From Algoriphagus sp. (GTDB taxonomy: Bacteria; Bacteroidota; Bacteroidia; Cytophagales; Cyclobacteriaceae), in contig NZ_JAQWXX010000012.1 of the NCBI RefSeq assembly GCF_029254265.1, forward strand, positions 1-62,511: 62,511 bases of DNA. Reading direction: 5' to 3'. Below the pieces are notes generated by a model. It did no database searches. It had not been told where the DNA came from and worked only from the letters and a program-made list of their open reading frames with translations. Each line of letters opens with the position of its first letter. Positions within the stretch are counted from its first letter, which is position 1. A program made the position numbers and the translations under genes. Positions 61,685 to 62,511 of this stretch are shown piece by piece.

Positions 61685-61876
61685 GGAATGAATCGTTTTG
61701 GATTAGTATTCGAACTCTAAAATAGAGGTTTTTGCTCCAACCAACAATCTTAAATCTTCCGAACGGTAAAGCCTGATTTTAAGGTGAATTTTATGATTTT
61801 TTAAGAGGAGGATATTTATGATACTTTTATAACCTAATGATTAAGGCTAGATTTATTTATGGCACTCAATTTCTTT

Positions 61877-61914
61877 ACCACAGAGCCGCAGAGAGCACTG
61901 AGGTCTCACAGAGA
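61877..61914 (+). repeat. ACCACAGAG-type repeat, left copy of the GxxExxY element
   Basis: It starts ACCACAGAG and ends CACAGAGA; a 26-base core (61889-61914) is identical to 62442-62467. It lies in the 298-base gap between MoxR and the GxxExxY gene, upstream of the gene on the plus strand. Nothing else was found in that gap. Confidence 0.75.
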
Positions 61915-61982
61915 AAATTATTTTTACATAATTCATTATCAACTATTTATCAAAACACTAAATAGTCATTAGTTTAGTTCCT

Positions 61983-62357
61983 ATGAATGAAAATGAAACT
62001 ACCTCAAAAATAATTGGAGCTGCAATCGAAGTTCACAAGCAGCTAGGACCAGGTTTATTGGAAAGTGCATACGAATTTTGTTTGGCGCATGAGTTAAGAA
62101 CCCAAAATTTAAAAGTAGAGACACAAGTCATCTTGCCTGTTGTTTTCAAGGGTATTAAACTCGAAGCTGGCTATCGATTGGATCTTTTGGTTGAAGATAG
62201 AATCATTGTAGAAATTAAAGCAGTTGAGGAATTGGCAAATATTCATTTAGCTCAAACACTTACCTATTTGAGACTAGGGGGATTCAGACTTGGATTACTA
62301 ATTAATTTTAATGTACCAAAGTTGGTAGATGGCTTAAAGAGAGTGGTTAATGACTAA
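61983..62357 (+). CDS. GxxExxY family protein (PD-(D/E)XK nuclease fold)
   Basis: A 124-aa protein of the GxxExxY family. The name motif is GLLESAY within [12 protein letters not shown]; the nuclease-like core is [21 protein letters not shown], giving the D...ExK signature (D in RLDLL, ExK in VEIKA) followed by a Gln-bearing helix ([13 protein letters not shown]). The biochemical function is unproven. The gene is bounded by ACCACAGAG/CACAGAGA repeats on both sides: a direct copy upstream and, downstream, an inverted and a direct copy. This suggests a small dispersed element. Confidence 0.88.
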   Translation: MNENETTSKIIGAAIEVHKQLGPGLLESAYEFCLAHELRTQNLKVETQVILPVVFKGIKLEAGYRLDLLVEDRIIVEIKAVEELANIHLAQTLTYLRLGGFRLGLLINFNVPKLVDGLKRVVND

Positions 62358-62380
62358 CCAATGGTCCCAATTACATCCGT

Positions 62381-62413
62381 GGTATTCTCTGTGTGTTCCG
62401 TGACTCTGTGGTG
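62381..62413 (-). repeat. Inverted copy of the ACCACAGAG repeat after the GxxExxY gene
   Basis: On the minus strand it reads ACCACAGAG at one end and CACAGAGAA at the other, as in the left copy, but the middle differs. It starts 24 bases after the GxxExxY stop. Confidence 0.65.
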
Positions 62414-62430
62414 AAAAAAATATTTGCTTA

Positions 62431-62467
62431 ACACAGAGGCACAGAGAGCACTGAGGTCTCACAGAGA
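62431..62467 (+). repeat. Direct copy of the ACCACAGAG-type repeat, right side
   Basis: ACACAGAGG then a 26-base core (62442-62467) identical to the left copy at 61889-61914, in the same orientation. With the left copy it brackets the GxxExxY gene in about 590 bases. Confidence 0.75.
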
Positions 62468-62511
62468 TTTTATTTCAAAAAGTATTTAACCTCCTATTCC
62501 CATAATCCAAA

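Noticed and set aside
61860..62511. CRISPR array at the right edge
   Set aside because: The repeats have only three copies, with one inverted and with irregular spacing, and they bracket a gene instead of unique spacers.

Overview
The window looks like chromosomal DNA of a Bacteroidota member, most likely order Cytophagales (Algoriphagus/Cyclobacteriaceae-like; the genus is an inference). The evidence is two TonB-dependent receptors with carboxypeptidase-regulatory-like N-termini, a PorP/SprF protein beside a gliding-associated (type IX secretion type B) C-terminal domain protein, many SPII lipoproteins, a DUF3127 gene, a short ECF sigma operon, a TAnnTTTG promoter element and AT-rich intergenic DNA. 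I saw no rRNA, tRNA, CRISPR array, prophage or insertion sequence.

Layout. 1-1.7 kb: end of a GntP-type permease followed by RidA. 1.7-9.5 kb: an MltF-like lytic transglycosylase, then an operon of hydrolase, membrane fusion protein, RND pump and TolC ending at a hairpin terminator. 9.8-14.3 kb: a DUF481 protein and an Oar-like TonB receptor. 14.6-19.7 kb: lysoplasmalogenase, aspS, an M23 peptidase and an RluF-type pseudouridine synthase. 19.8-23.4 kb: small envelope proteins and a membrane-spanning AraC-type one-component regulator facing a small beta-barrel gene across an operator-like intergenic region. 23.7-29.9 kb: a type IX-associated surface cluster (large DUF11/CHU_C protein, PorP/SprF, double-OmpA protein). 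30.4-34.9 kb: ALDH and lipoprotein esterase, ECF sigma with a small partner, DUF3127, and a 49-aa membrane protein behind purK-purE. 36.6-41.1 kb: a membrane-anchored MutS-family ATPase, a 55-aa peptide, a lipoprotein, an iodotyrosine-deiodinase-like flavoprotein and an MscS channel.

41.1-45.0 kb is the most attractive region: a compact type III polyketide synthase, methyltransferase, UbiA prenyltransferase and FAD oxidoreductase set with overlapping ends. It reads as a small biosynthetic locus for a prenylated and methylated polyketide lipid or quinone. After it come a large zinc metalloprotease, a Fur-family regulator, fasciclin, RlmH, an FKBP, Wzi with a lipoprotein, WecB, a cupin, a beta-helix lipoprotein with a TonB receptor, and MoxR. 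The window ends with a GxxExxY nuclease-fold gene enclosed by ACCACAGAG/CACAGAGA repeats, which looks like a small dispersed element.

Most genes are ordinary core or envelope functions. The points that most deserve a second look are the type III PKS locus, the repeat-bounded GxxExxY element, the membrane AraC-type regulator with four GTTATTT sites, the iodotyrosine-deiodinase homologue, the membrane MutS homologue and the short unannotated peptides.
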